In this document: piece by piece, positions 1 to 7,137 of the stretch
How the letters are laid out: every line of letters starts with the position of its first letter
How positions within the stretch are numbered: position 1 is the stretch's first letter
Assembly (NCBI GenBank): GCA_002385265.1
Contig: DGDD01000245.1
Coordinates: 1-10,022 of the forward strand
DNA: 10,022 bases
Direction: 5' to 3'
Origin: Chitinophagaceae bacterium UBA3961
GTDB taxonomy: Bacteria > Bacteroidota > Bacteroidia > Chitinophagales > Chitinophagaceae
Program-made: the position numbers and the translations under genes
The notes under the pieces: model-generated
Told to the model about the DNA's origin: nothing
Seen by the model: the letters and a program-made list of their open reading frames with translations, nothing else
Databases searched by the model: none

Positions 1-472
1 TTTGCCGGTTAATGATTATGTATTGATTCGGGAGAAGGGGAATGTGTTGATGAATCAAAATCTTGAGAAAGGAATTGAGATCAACTTGCAATCACAAGCG
101 TATCGATTGGAAATTCGTCAGGAGGATTTAAAGGACTTGAGGATTGTTCTTTCTAATGCGAAAGGAGAGGAGTTGGTGATTGGATATGATCCTGGTAAAA
201 GCGAATACTTTATTGATCGTACTAAGGCGGGTGTGTCTGATTTCAATGCGGATTTTGCGAAGCGATTTACGGCGCAGCGTTTTTTTAAGCGAAAGGCGGG
301 GTATTTGGAATTGTATTTGGATGCTACTTCAGTGGAGTTGTTTGCGGATCGGGGTGCAACGGTAATGACTACTTGCTTTTTCCCGACGGCTGCGTTTACT
401 CAGCTGCGGATAAGTGGAAAGGGGACGGCGAATCATGTGGAATGGGAAGAGTTGAAGTCTATTTGGAAGTAG
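1..472 (+). CDS. Glycoside hydrolase family 32 (fructan/sucrose hydrolase), C-terminal fragment
   Basis: The reading frame is open from base 2 and ends at TAG 470-472. The true start and the catalytic five-blade propeller lie upstream of the window, so only the last 156 residues are visible. They match the C-terminal beta-sandwich of GH32 enzymes (levanase, fructanase, sucrose-6-phosphate hydrolase). Residues 59-77 of the fragment hold the strand pair VIGYD...FIDRTKAG. Residues 104-118 hold LYLDATSVELFADRG, the family's 'D-x-S-S-V-E-x-F' strand. The FFP that follows is also typical. GH32 enzymes cleave terminal or internal fructosyl bonds, and Bacteroidota members usually work in the periplasm or at the cell surface. 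The exact substrate cannot be told from this domain. The apparent TTG at base 2 is a window-edge artefact, not a start. The gene converges on rarA across a 600-bp repeat-rich spacer. Confidence 0.85.
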   Translation, partial: LPVNDYVLIREKGNVLMNQNLEKGIEINLQSQAYRLEIRQEDLKDLRIVLSNAKGEELVIGYDPGKSEYFIDRTKAGVSDFNADFAKRFTAQRFFKRKAGYLELYLDATSVELFADRGATVMTTCFFPTAAFTQLRISGKGTANHVEWEELKSIWK

Positions 473-524
473 CGTATTGTGATTTTTAATCTGTTTTAGA
501 TGGAAGAGTTTACGTTGCCGAAAC

Positions 525-556
525 GAAGCAAGGGGTTTGTTCTTCTAATTTTTTTT
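525..556 (+). terminator. Weak candidate terminator after the GH32 gene
   Basis: GAAGCAA (525-531) can pair with TTG plus CTTC (537-545) if two T residues bulge out. The run TAATTTTTTTT follows directly. The stem is short and imperfect, so this is only a candidate. It lies about 50 bp after the GH32 stop codon, in the right place and orientation. Confidence 0.3.
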
Positions 557-557
557 G

Positions 558-830
558 ACCACAGATAGCTCAAATTATAGCAGATTCGCACAGATTAGCC
601 TCTGATGTTCAAAGCGGCTTCACCGCGAAGATCGCAAAGCGCGCCAAGTTGTAGCAAAGAGCTTTCATCCTCTTTTCGATCATCTCGAATCTCGATCTTT
701 TTCTTTCACCGCGGCGGCGCAGCGTCCTTCGACTGTGCCTTCGGCCCGCCCTTCGACAAGCTCAGGAACCGCTCAGGACAAGCTCGCAGCGGCAACGCAA
801 CGAATCCCCGTGCCTCTGTGCCTCCGTGGT
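558..830. repeat. Cluster of degenerate dispersed intergenic repeat phrases
   Basis: Four different repeat-like phrases lie end to end. The first is an ACAGAT series (ACAGAT 561, GCAGATT 580, CACAGATT 590). The second is a CACCGCGAAG...CGCAAAG phrase at 621-640. The third is CCTTCGACTG (726) followed by CCTTCGACAAGCTCAGG (750-766). The fourth is GTGCCTCTGTGCCTCCGTGGT at 810-830. I recognise these word types as recurring in intergenic DNA of Bacteroidota and other bacteria. Whether they are multicopy in this genome cannot be seen here. Within the window, GTCCTTCGACTG recurs at 7248-7259, and CTTTGCG words recur at 7311-7346 and 9734-9962. The 144-codon open frame across this stretch is just the repeats translated. 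From 831 to 996 there is only a strongly pyrimidine-rich tract on the plus strand plus the first heptad repeat. Confidence 0.6.
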
Positions 831-876
831 TCTGTATTTCCTCCGTCTTCTATCCTCCTTCCTCCCTCCTGTATTC

Positions 877-917
877 CGGCTGTTTAATTCTTAATTCTTA
901 CTTCTTAATTCTTAATT
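877..917. repeat. 41-bp heptad repeat, C-type copy (TTAATTC units)
   Basis: The copy starts with CGGCTGT and continues as five heptad-phased units: TTAATTC, TTAATTC, TTACTTC, TTAATTC and TTAATT. It has the same length and phase as the two copies at 997-1037 and 1042-1082. Each unit ends in C here and in A there. The central unit is TTACTT in all three copies. It lies inside the pyrimidine-rich spacer between the GH32 and rarA genes. Confidence 0.85.
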
Positions 918-996
918 ACTCCCCCTGCTCATCTTCTTGTTCTTTCTCTGTTTTTTCCTCGTTCCTCGTCTCCTCTTATCCTCGTTCCTATTCTCC

Positions 997-1082
997 CGGC
1001 TGTTTCATTATTAATTATTACTTATTAATTATTAATTAGCACGGCTGTTTCATTATTAATTATTACTTATTAATTATTAATT
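997..1082. repeat. Two identical 41-bp heptad repeat copies, A-type (TTAATTA units), 45-bp period
   Basis: 997-1037 and 1042-1082 are identical over 41 bp, separated by AGCA. Each is CGGCTGT followed by TTCATTA, TTAATTA, TTACTTA, TTAATTA and TTAATT. The second copy runs into the rarA stop codon, sharing base 1082. The near-palindromic TTAATTA units could form weak AT-only structures. There is no GC stem followed by a T-run, so I do not call a classical terminator, although the position right after rarA would allow a role in 3'-end formation. Confidence 0.9.
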
Positions 1083-2356
1083 CATTTGTATTTCTCCCAC
1101 CGCTGCTGCAAAAACTTCCGCATCTCATCTTCTCGTGCATTCTTTCCGGGTTCGAAGAATTTTTGATTTTTTATTTCTTCCGGTAAGAATTCGTGTGGAA
1201 CGAAATTGTTTTCATAGTTGTGAGCATATTTATATTCTGCTCCGTAGTTCAATTCTTTCATCAATGCAGTTGGTGCATTGCGAAGAGATAGTGGTACGGG
1301 AAGATCGCCTGTTTGTCGTACCATTGCAAGCGCTGCATCAATAGCTACATAACTGGCATTGCTTTTAGCAGAACAGGCCAAATAAATGGCGCATTGACTG
1401 AGAATGATTCTCGATTCAGGATAGCCAATTTTATTGACTGCATCAAAGCAATTGTTGGCCATGATCAAGGCGGTTGGATTGGCATTGCCAATATCTTCCG
1501 CTGCCAATATCAACATTCTGCGGGCAATAAAAGATACATCTTCGCCTCCTTCAATCATTCGTGCCAACCAATACACCGCTGCATTGGGGTCGCTGCCGCG
1601 AATCGATTTAATAAATGCCGAAATGATATCGTAGTGTTGTTCTCCTTTCTTGTCGTAGATCGCCATTCTGCGCTGCGCAATGTCCATTACCAATTCGTCG
1701 GTGATAGCTGCTTCTGCAGGTAGGGAGTCGCAAACCAGTTCAAACAAATTCAACAGCTTGCGCGCATCTCCACCGGATATTTGCAACAAGGCATTGGTTT
1801 CAGCCAATACTTGCTTTTTCTTGCGCACCGATTCGTCTTTGGTCATAGCATCGTTCAATAATTGAATCAACTGCTCCTTATTCAAATGTTGTAATACATA
1901 AACCTGACATCTACTCAGCAAAGCCGCATTTACTTCAAAACTGGGATTTTCTGTGGTAGCACCTATTAAGGTAATGGTGCCTTTCTCTACTGCACCTAAC
2001 AATGCATCTTGTTGCGATTTATTGAAGCGGTGAATTTCATCTATAAATAAGATAGCTGATCGGTTTCTCTTGGCGGATTCAATCACTTCTCGCACTTCTT
2101 TAACACCACTGCTGATGGCACTGAGGGCATAAAAGGGTATCTTTAGACTGTGGGCGATGATATTGGCCAGCGTGGTTTTGCCGGTTCCGGGTGGTCCCCA
2201 GAGAATCATAGAAGGGATTCGTCCATTTTCAATGGCATTTCGAAGCACTTGTCCTTTACCAACCAAATGCGTTTGGCCGGCCAGTTCATCCAAGGTTTTT
2301 GGACGCATGCGTTCTGCCAAAGGAATTTCCTGAAATAACATGCCCGATTTTTGCAT
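1082..2356 (-). CDS. rarA: Replication-associated recombination protein A (RarA/MgsA), AAA+ ATPase
   Basis: The 424-residue protein has the full length of the RarA/MgsA/WRNIP1 family. Those proteins act as tetrameric clamp-loader-like ATPases at stalled replication forks in the cytoplasm. Visible motifs are Walker A GPPGTGKT (54-61), Walker B ILFIDEIH (102-109), sensor 1 GATTENP (132-138), the probable arginine finger R149 in SRC, and sensor 2 GGDARK (195-200). From about residue 230 the C-terminal part holds the family's MgsA tetramerisation region, with [20 protein letters not shown] and [10 protein letters not shown]. The start is either the ATG at 2356 or an ATG five codons in (2341). The conserved region begins near residue 7, so both fit. 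No Shine-Dalgarno motif is visible. The gene is divergent from the 2400 protease gene with only 43 bp between starts. Its 3' end abuts an AT heptad repeat. Confidence 0.95.
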   Translation of the reverse strand: MQKSGMLFQEIPLAERMRPKTLDELAGQTHLVGKGQVLRNAIENGRIPSMILWGPPGTGKTTLANIIAHSLKIPFYALSAISSGVKEVREVIESAKRNRSAILFIDEIHRFNKSQQDALLGAVEKGTITLIGATTENPSFEVNAALLSRCQVYVLQHLNKEQLIQLLNDAMTKDESVRKKKQVLAETNALLQISGGDARKLLNLFELVCDSLPAEAAITDELVMDIAQRRMAIYDKKGEQHYDIISAFIKSIRGSDPNAAVYWLARMIEGGEDVSFIARRMLILAAEDIGNANPTALIMANNCFDAVNKIGYPESRIILSQCAIYLACSAKSNASYVAIDAALAMVRQTGDLPVPLSLRNAPTALMKELNYGAEYKYAHNYENNFVPHEFLPEEIKNQKFFEPGKNAREDEMRKFLQQRWEKYK

Positions 2357-2367
2357 GCAAACTACAA

Positions 2368-2375
2368 TAAGTTTG
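2368..2375 (+). promoter_or_regulatory. Candidate -7 promoter box for the protease gene
   Basis: TAAGTTTG matches the Bacteroidota -7 consensus TAnnTTTG exactly. It ends 24 bp before the ATG at 2400. TTG at 2351-2353 is the nearest -33-like word, but its 14-bp spacing is shorter than usual and it overlaps the rarA start region. If used, the leader would be about 15-20 nt. Confidence 0.4.
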
Positions 2376-2399
2376 CCTTTTGTAAGTTAAAACCCTGAT

Positions 2400-3761
2400 A
2401 TGCGGTCACTTTTTTTACTGGTAGGATGGCTCGGTTTTTCGATGGTGTTCGGCGCGTCGCTGCAAGCACAGGGTCCCGATTTGGCGGCCCAATATGCCAC
2501 CAATCAACCGGCTGTGGTGATGGTAAAAACGGAAGTGTCTGCCGAAGTAAATGTGGCCCGCATCAACATCAATGGAAGGGCCTTTAATCGATTGCTCGAT
2601 TCCATCCATGATCAAGAATTGGACAGCATTTTTTTGACCCCTTCCCAGAAACTCGACATCGTTTTAAATGCTTTTTACCGTCAGCCCCGCAGGTACTTTA
2701 CCCCTGAATTCAATTATTTCCGTCACCGCGAACGAGTAACTGCCACAGGCTCCGGATTTCTCATCAGTAGTGATGGCTACGTGCTCACCAATTGCCATGT
2801 GGTGGACGAGAACGAAGGTGAGATCAAGCGACGATTCATTTTATCTGCTTTCAATTTTATTACTACTACCAATATTCAAGCAATTGAGCAAGCTTGGGCC
2901 ATTCAATTTACAGAACAACAACGCAATTTGCTCAACCGCACTTTTGCCGATGTGTATTCTGAAATGGTGCCCATGGAGTTTGAAAAGTTGGAGAAGAAAT
3001 TATGGGTTTCTTTTCAAATGGAAGACTCGCACGGCATTAGTGTGCCACTTGAACTGGCTGCTACTATTGTAAAAAAAGGACAGGCCATGCCCGGTAAAGA
3101 TGTGGCCCTTTTAAAAGTAGACCCTCCGTTTCAATTGGCTTCTTTGAATTTGTCACTCGATTCAATTCCGGCTGTGGGCACCAATTCGTACGTCTATGGT
3201 TTTCCCAATCCGGTTGCCAACAATCCCTATTTATCAAATGTAAGTGCCGCGGCTCCCTCTTTTACGAAAGGAATTGTGAGTTCTTGGAAAACAACCATCC
3301 ACCAATGGCCGGTGTTCCAAATGGATGCTACCATCAATCATGGTAATAGTGGTGGTCCGGTTTGCAATGATAAAGGAGAGGTGATTGGAATGACCACTTT
3401 TGGAAGCCTCGATGACAATGCTCGTGGATTGGCTGCCGGGCTGAATTTTGCCATTCCCATGTCAATTGTGAAAGAATTCATTCCCGATAGTATCGAATTG
3501 AAAAAATCTCCTGCCTATTTAGAGTTTTCGAACGGTATTAAGTTGTTTTATCGTGAACATTACAAAGCAGCCTTGGCCCAGTTTGAGCGATTGCATTTGT
3601 ATCATCAAGGATTTCCGGGATTGGAGTATTACAAAACAGAAGCCTCGAAAAGAATAAAGGAGGGGAGAGATCAATCACCTAATTCTTTCTTTTTCTATCT
3701 CATTTCATTTCTAATTTTTGGCTTGTTTTTCTGGATCGTTCGCCGCTCTTATCTGAAATAA
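2400..3761 (+). CDS. Exported trypsin-like serine protease (S1C-like) with C-terminal TPR-like segment and membrane anchor
   Basis: 453 residues. Residues 1-24 form a signal peptide (MRS, hydrophobic core, cleavage likely near SLQAQ). The protease fold follows, with a complete triad: His133 in TNCHVVD, Asp234 in GKDVALLKVD and Ser317 in GNSGGP. The surrounding GSGFLISSDGYVLTNCHV and NFAIPMS stretches are typical of HtrA-like S1C enzymes. Roughly residues 140-228 are a long insert between the His and Asp strands, much of it predicted helical and charged, which is larger than in DegP-type proteins. There is no PDZ domain. Instead, residues 376-420 resemble one TPR hairpin (YREHYKAALAQFERL), and residues 428-447 form a transmembrane helix followed by RRSYLK. 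This suggests a periplasmic protease anchored in the inner membrane by its C-terminus. A role in envelope protein quality control is inference. The substrate is unknown. Its end overlaps the convergent hydrolase gene by 13 bp. Confidence 0.85.
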   Translation: MRSLFLLVGWLGFSMVFGASLQAQGPDLAAQYATNQPAVVMVKTEVSAEVNVARININGRAFNRLLDSIHDQELDSIFLTPSQKLDIVLNAFYRQPRRYFTPEFNYFRHRERVTATGSGFLISSDGYVLTNCHVVDENEGEIKRRFILSAFNFITTTNIQAIEQAWAIQFTEQQRNLLNRTFADVYSEMVPMEFEKLEKKLWVSFQMEDSHGISVPLELAATIVKKGQAMPGKDVALLKVDPPFQLASLNLSLDSIPAVGTNSYVYGFPNPVANNPYLSNVSAAAPSFTKGIVSSWKTTIHQWPVFQMDATINHGNSGGPVCNDKGEVIGMTTFGSLDDNARGLAAGLNFAIPMSIVKEFIPDSIELKKSPAYLEFSNGIKLFYREHYKAALAQFERLHLYHQGFPGLEYYKTEASKRIKEGRDQSPNSFFFYLISFLIFGLFFWIVRRSYLK

Positions 3762-4585
3762 GTTGAAAAGAAGGTATTCATTTTCGTTAGTGCATCCAAT
3801 AAATTATTGCTATTGAGTCCATGCCCTTCTGTAGGGTAATTGACATAGGTTACGGGTACTTTTACCTGTGTGAGCCAGTCTTTTAGTTTAACCGCTTGAG
3901 ATACATTCACTACTGTATCTAAGGAGCCATGAATCAGCATTGTTGGACTTGAACTAATATTTGCAGCAGCAATTGGACTGGCTTGTTGGTAGGCAGTTAA
4001 ATTGGAACTAGGAGTTGCTCCAATAAAGAGCGCGATCGCCTTTTGCAGATCAGCATTGCTTTGGTTGTAAAGATCTGCCATATCTGTTGGACCGAAAAAG
4101 GATACAACAGCAGTGGGCTTCTTGGGTACTTCACTTTTATACGTGTATAGCAATGCCAAATGACCACCGGCGCTGGTTCCTAATAAAGCAAAATTCTTTG
4201 CATATTGATAATGATCGGAATGCTCTAATAGATAATTATAGGCCTCAACAACATCGTTGTAACAAGCCGGAAATTTAGAAGCGGGGGTGCCGTCAAATAG
4301 TGTATAGTTGATATTGGCGATGGCCATGTCGGGATTTTGAAATTGAAGCATGGGGATCATGGCATTGAAATCGGCCTTGTCGCCCGAAACCCAACCGCCT
4401 CCATGTATCAAGATCAAAACTTTGGTATTTAGTGAAGTTCTGTTGGCCGGCAAGTAAAGGTCCAATGTTTTTTTAGAACCTGTGCCATAGCTCACATTCA
4501 ATATGGTTTCGGCAGATGCGGGCTTGTTGTTTTTAGTACAAGAGATCAAAAACAACAACCCGATGGCCACTAGTGCTGGTTTCAT
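3749..4585 (-). CDS. Alpha/beta-hydrolase (BD-FAE/carboxylesterase-like) lipoprotein
   Basis: 278 residues. The N-terminus has a short hydrophobic signal ending in the lipobox LISC, with Cys16 as the expected lipidation site. The residues after it (TKNNK) lack the acidic lipoprotein-export signal used for surface lipoproteins in some Bacteroidota, so a periplasm-facing location is more likely. The catalytic set of the HSL/BD-FAE esterase group is complete: oxyanion motif HGGGW (61-65), nucleophile Ser138 in GTSAGG, Asp223 in HGSLD and His255 in EGHGL. The expected activity is hydrolysis of carboxyl esters, for example acetyl or feruloyl groups on polysaccharides or small esters. The substrate cannot be read from sequence. 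TAGTTTTC, one base off the -7 consensus, lies about 25 bp upstream of the ATG. The last 13 bp overlap the 3' end of the plus-strand protease gene. Confidence 0.87.
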   Translation of the reverse strand: MKPALVAIGLLFLISCTKNNKPASAETILNVSYGTGSKKTLDLYLPANRTSLNTKVLILIHGGGWVSGDKADFNAMIPMLQFQNPDMAIANINYTLFDGTPASKFPACYNDVVEAYNYLLEHSDHYQYAKNFALLGTSAGGHLALLYTYKSEVPKKPTAVVSFFGPTDMADLYNQSNADLQKAIALFIGATPSSNLTAYQQASPIAAANISSSPTMLIHGSLDTVVNVSQAVKLKDWLTQVKVPVTYVNYPTEGHGLNSNNLLDALTKMNTFFSTYFR

Positions 4586-4620
4586 GTGACATCGTTTGAA
4601 GGAAAACTACAAAAATCGGG

Positions 4621-4670
4621 CTGAAAAGTTGAAGGGATCGAATTATTTAGAATCGCTTTAACTTTTTGAG
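4621..4670 (-). terminator. Imperfect hairpin between the membrane-protein and esterase genes
   Basis: AAAAGTTGAAG (4624-4634) pairs with CTTTAACTTTT (4656-4666) over 11 bp with one G-T pair. A further GAT/ATC pairing lies inside the loop. On the minus strand it sits directly after the 4672 stop codon and its 3' arm ends in CTTTT. The stem is AT-rich and no long U-run follows, so it could be a weak terminator or an mRNA 3' stabiliser. Confidence 0.4.
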
Positions 4671-4671
4671 T

Positions 4672-5154
4672 TTAGAAAGCTGATTCTAAATCCTTGATGT
4701 ACTGATTACTTTGTTTAAGCAGTGTTGTTTGCAATAATGCACAAACTAGATAAATCACAAACATTGCAGTATAAACTGCCGGAACAATATAGGTATATTT
4801 AATACTAATTTCATCGCGATTGGACATTTGGATTAGATTATATACAGTAAATAAGACTGCAAGTATGCACATGATAACTAATATCCAAACAGCTACGCGT
4901 GTTCCTTTTAGAAAAGCAGTCAGATTTTTGGTTGTGTAAGATTTAAAATAGTATCGTTTTAAAAACCTTCGGAACAAAATTGTATTCCACACGCTACCAC
5001 CAAATGGAATGATAACTAAGATATAGAAAAAAATGGACCAAGCCCCCAAAATTAGACCGGACGTAAGTATTCCAATAATTGAAGTTATTAAGAAGATTGT
5101 AGAAACAATCATATTCAAGTAATTAAAAACTGTGGCTGTTGTTTTTTGTCGCAT
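4672..5154 (-). CDS. Small four-helix membrane protein of unknown function
   Basis: I do not recognise a family. Starting from the ATG at 5154 it is 160 residues. An in-frame ATG at 5184 would add ten residues (MISIFGHPFF). I prefer 5154 because those ten codons are exactly the aspS terminator hairpin and a perfect -7 promoter box lies inside them. In the longer numbering, hydrophobic segments fall at about 22-40, 44-62, 97-118 and 131-152. A basic loop at 72-95 (RRFLKRYYFKS) points to the cytoplasm, so both ends are probably cytoplasmic. There are no catalytic-looking motifs. By eye the gene is more AT-rich than aspS and the esterase gene on either side. It may be transcribed alone from its own promoter. 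Confidence 0.65.
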   Translation of the reverse strand: MRQKTTATVFNYLNMIVSTIFLITSIIGILTSGLILGAWSIFFYILVIIPFGGSVWNTILFRRFLKRYYFKSYTTKNLTAFLKGTRVAVWILVIMCILAVLFTVYNLIQMSNRDEISIKYTYIVPAVYTAMFVIYLVCALLQTTLLKQSNQYIKDLESAF

Positions 5155-5189
5155 AAAAAAAGGATGACCAAATATACTGATCATCCTTT
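5155..5189 (-). terminator. Rho-independent terminator of aspS
   Basis: On the minus strand, AAAGGATGATCA (5189-5178) pairs with TGGTCATCCTTT (5170-5159). This gives a 12-bp stem with one G-U pair and a 7-nt loop. The T-run continues to 5155, making seven T in a row. It begins 22 bp after the aspS stop codon. The ATG of the next gene follows the T-run with no gap. Confidence 0.85.
5169..5176 (-). promoter_or_regulatory. Candidate -7 promoter box for the membrane protein, inside the aspS terminator
   Basis: TATATTTG on the minus strand matches TAnnTTTG exactly. It covers the loop and the first bases of the 3' arm of the aspS terminator. It ends 14 bp before the ATG at 5154, so the leader would be about 7-10 nt. 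No good -33 TTG is seen at the usual distance. Confidence 0.5.
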
Positions 5190-5211
5190 AATAACATATA
5201 GAAAATTTCGA

Positions 5212-7041
5212 CTAGTCGTTTAGCTTAGTAGCAATGCTTAACTCTTTCAATTGTTTGTCATCAATTGTAGAAGGAGCATCTAGCATCACGTCTCTGCCGC
5301 TGTTGTTTTTAGGGAAGGCGATGAAATCACGAATGCTTTCACTTCCTCCTAAAATAGAACAAAGGCGATCGAAACCAAAAGCGATACCACCATGCGGAGG
5401 CGCGCCGTATTCAAATGCACCCAAGAGGAATCCAAATTTGTGAAGGGCTTCTTCTTCGCTCATACCCAAGGCAGCAAACATTTTCTCTTGCAAGTCGCGT
5501 TGATAAATACGAATAGAACCACCACCAATCTCATTACCGTTCAATACCATGTCGTAAGCATTCGCCTTAATATTCGCATAAGGATGCTCGAGGTAACGGG
5601 CTGCATCTTTGATACTTGGCTCGTTGTCGATCATGGTTTTTATTTGATCGGGCTTCGGAGAAGTGAAGGGGTGGTGACGGGCTACCCAACGATTCTCTTC
5701 AGGATCGTATTCGAACAGTGGGAAATCGAGTACCCACAATAATTTGAATTCATTTTCTTTACGAAGTCCGAGGCGCTTACCCATTTCCAAACGCAATTCA
5801 CTCATCGCCTTACGCGTACGTTCTTCGGCACCGGCTAAAATCAAGATCAAATCACCGGCTTTTGCACCTGTAGCTTCGGCAATCGCTTTCAAGCGAGCTT
5901 CATCGTAGAATTTGTCGACGCTGCTTTTTAAAGTACCGTCGGCATTGTATTTAATGAAGGCCAGGCCCATCATTCCAATTTGAGGACGCTTCACCCAATC
6001 GGTCAATTCATCCGTTTGTTTACGTGTATATTCGGAACATCCGGGAACCGCAATGGCTACAACGGTTTCAGCATTGTCGAACACACCAAAGTTCGCACCA
6101 TCAATTAAATTGCTGATGGATGGACGACCGGGGAAGGTATGTGCAGGGAATTTCAAGTTCAAGAGTTGCATGCCGAAGCGGATATCAGGTTTATCGTTAC
6201 CATAGGTCCACATCGCATCTTCCCAGCTCATGCGTTCTACTTTGTCGGTATAGTCAATTCCTTTCACATCCTTGAAAATGCGTTTGATCAAACCTTCGAA
6301 GGTGTTTAGAATGTCTTCTTGCTCTACAAAACACATTTCACAGTCGATCTGGGTGAACTCGGGTTGACGGTCGGCTCTCAAATCTTCATCACGGAAACAT
6401 TTTACGATTTGATAGTAGCGATCATAACCGCTTACCATCAAGAGTTGTTTGAAGGTTTGCGGACTTTGAGGCAGGGCATAGAATTGACCTGCATTCATGC
6501 GAGAAGGCACTACGAAATCGCGTGCTCCTTCCGGAGTTGATTTGATAAGGAAGGGCGTTTCAATATCCATGAAATGATGCTCGTGCAAGTAGTTGCGCGC
6601 GCTTCTGTTCACGGCATAACGCAGTTCCAAGTTCTTTTTAACGGCGTTTCTTCTTAAATCGAGGAAACGGTATTTCATACGGAGGTCGTCGCCACCATCC
6701 GTATCATCTTGAATGGTGAAAGGAGGAACCGCCGATTTGTTCAATATGTTGAAGGAACTTACTTTGATTTCAATAGCACCGGTAGGAATATTGGGGTTTT
6801 TATTGCTTCTTTCTTGAACTTGACCGGTTACTTGTAATACGAATTCGCGACCCAATGGATTGGCGTCTAACTGCGAATTCAACTCTTCTCCAAATAACAA
6901 TTGAGTGATGCCATAACGATCTCTCAAGTCTACGAAAGTGATGCTTCCGAATTTACGTACCGTTTGCACCCAACCGGCTAAGGTTACTGTACTGTTGGCG
7001 TGCTCTAATCTTAACTCACCACAGGTATGTGATCTAAACAT
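5212..7041 (-). CDS. aspS: Aspartate--tRNA ligase
   Basis: 609 residues, the length of bacterial-type AspRS, which charges tRNA-Asp with aspartate in the cytoplasm. The N-terminal OB-fold anticodon-binding domain covers about 1-110 ([20 protein letters not shown]). The class II catalytic core holds the flipping loop STPEGARDF (168-176), QSPQ (192-195), motif 2 [18 protein letters not shown] (216-233), HHPFTSP (456-462) and motif 3 [10 protein letters not shown] (551-560). The bacterial GAD insertion domain lies at about 285-430. Position 31 is Phe rather than the His associated with non-discriminating enzymes, which weakly suggests a tRNA-Asp-specific form. The start is the ATG at 7041, where [10 protein letters not shown] matches the family N-terminus. 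A perfect -7 box lies 23 bp upstream and a strong terminator lies downstream, so it is probably a single-gene unit. Confidence 0.98.
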   Translation of the reverse strand: MFRSHTCGELRLEHANSTVTLAGWVQTVRKFGSITFVDLRDRYGITQLLFGEELNSQLDANPLGREFVLQVTGQVQERSNKNPNIPTGAIEIKVSSFNILNKSAVPPFTIQDDTDGGDDLRMKYRFLDLRRNAVKKNLELRYAVNRSARNYLHEHHFMDIETPFLIKSTPEGARDFVVPSRMNAGQFYALPQSPQTFKQLLMVSGYDRYYQIVKCFRDEDLRADRQPEFTQIDCEMCFVEQEDILNTFEGLIKRIFKDVKGIDYTDKVERMSWEDAMWTYGNDKPDIRFGMQLLNLKFPAHTFPGRPSISNLIDGANFGVFDNAETVVAIAVPGCSEYTRKQTDELTDWVKRPQIGMMGLAFIKYNADGTLKSSVDKFYDEARLKAIAEATGAKAGDLILILAGAEERTRKAMSELRLEMGKRLGLRKENEFKLLWVLDFPLFEYDPEENRWVARHHPFTSPKPDQIKTMIDNEPSIKDAARYLEHPYANIKANAYDMVLNGNEIGGGSIRIYQRDLQEKMFAALGMSEEEALHKFGFLLGAFEYGAPPHGGIAFGFDRLCSILGGSESIRDFIAFPKNNSGRDVMLDAPSTIDDKQLKELSIATKLND

Positions 7042-7064
7042 AATGTCTGGATTTTATCAAGTCG

Positions 7065-7072
7065 CAAAGGTA
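7065..7072 (-). promoter_or_regulatory. Candidate -7 promoter box for aspS
   Basis: TACCTTTG on the minus strand is an exact TAnnTTTG match ending 23 bp before the aspS ATG. Expected transcription would start about 5-7 bp further on, giving a leader of roughly 17 nt. A TTG word lies upstream, but at 12 bp, closer than the usual spacing. Confidence 0.5.
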
Positions 7073-7137
7073 CTTCCAATAATGCAATTTTCCTTTGGGA
7101 AGTTTGGGGGAGGGGGAAGGATGTAAATTGTTGAAAT

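Noticed and set aside
605..1039. 144-codon plus-strand open frame
   Set aside because: It is a translation of dispersed repeat phrases and pyrimidine tracts (PPFDKLRNRSGQ, SSCSFSVFSSF), has no domain, and ends in the heptad repeat.
1135..2338. Several open frames antisense to rarA
   Set aside because: They are shadows of the conserved rarA coding strand and have no independent support.
2400..3761. DegP/HtrA chaperone-protease assignment
   Set aside because: The triad context is similar, but no PDZ domain follows the protease domain. A C-terminal TPR-like part and membrane helix are present instead.
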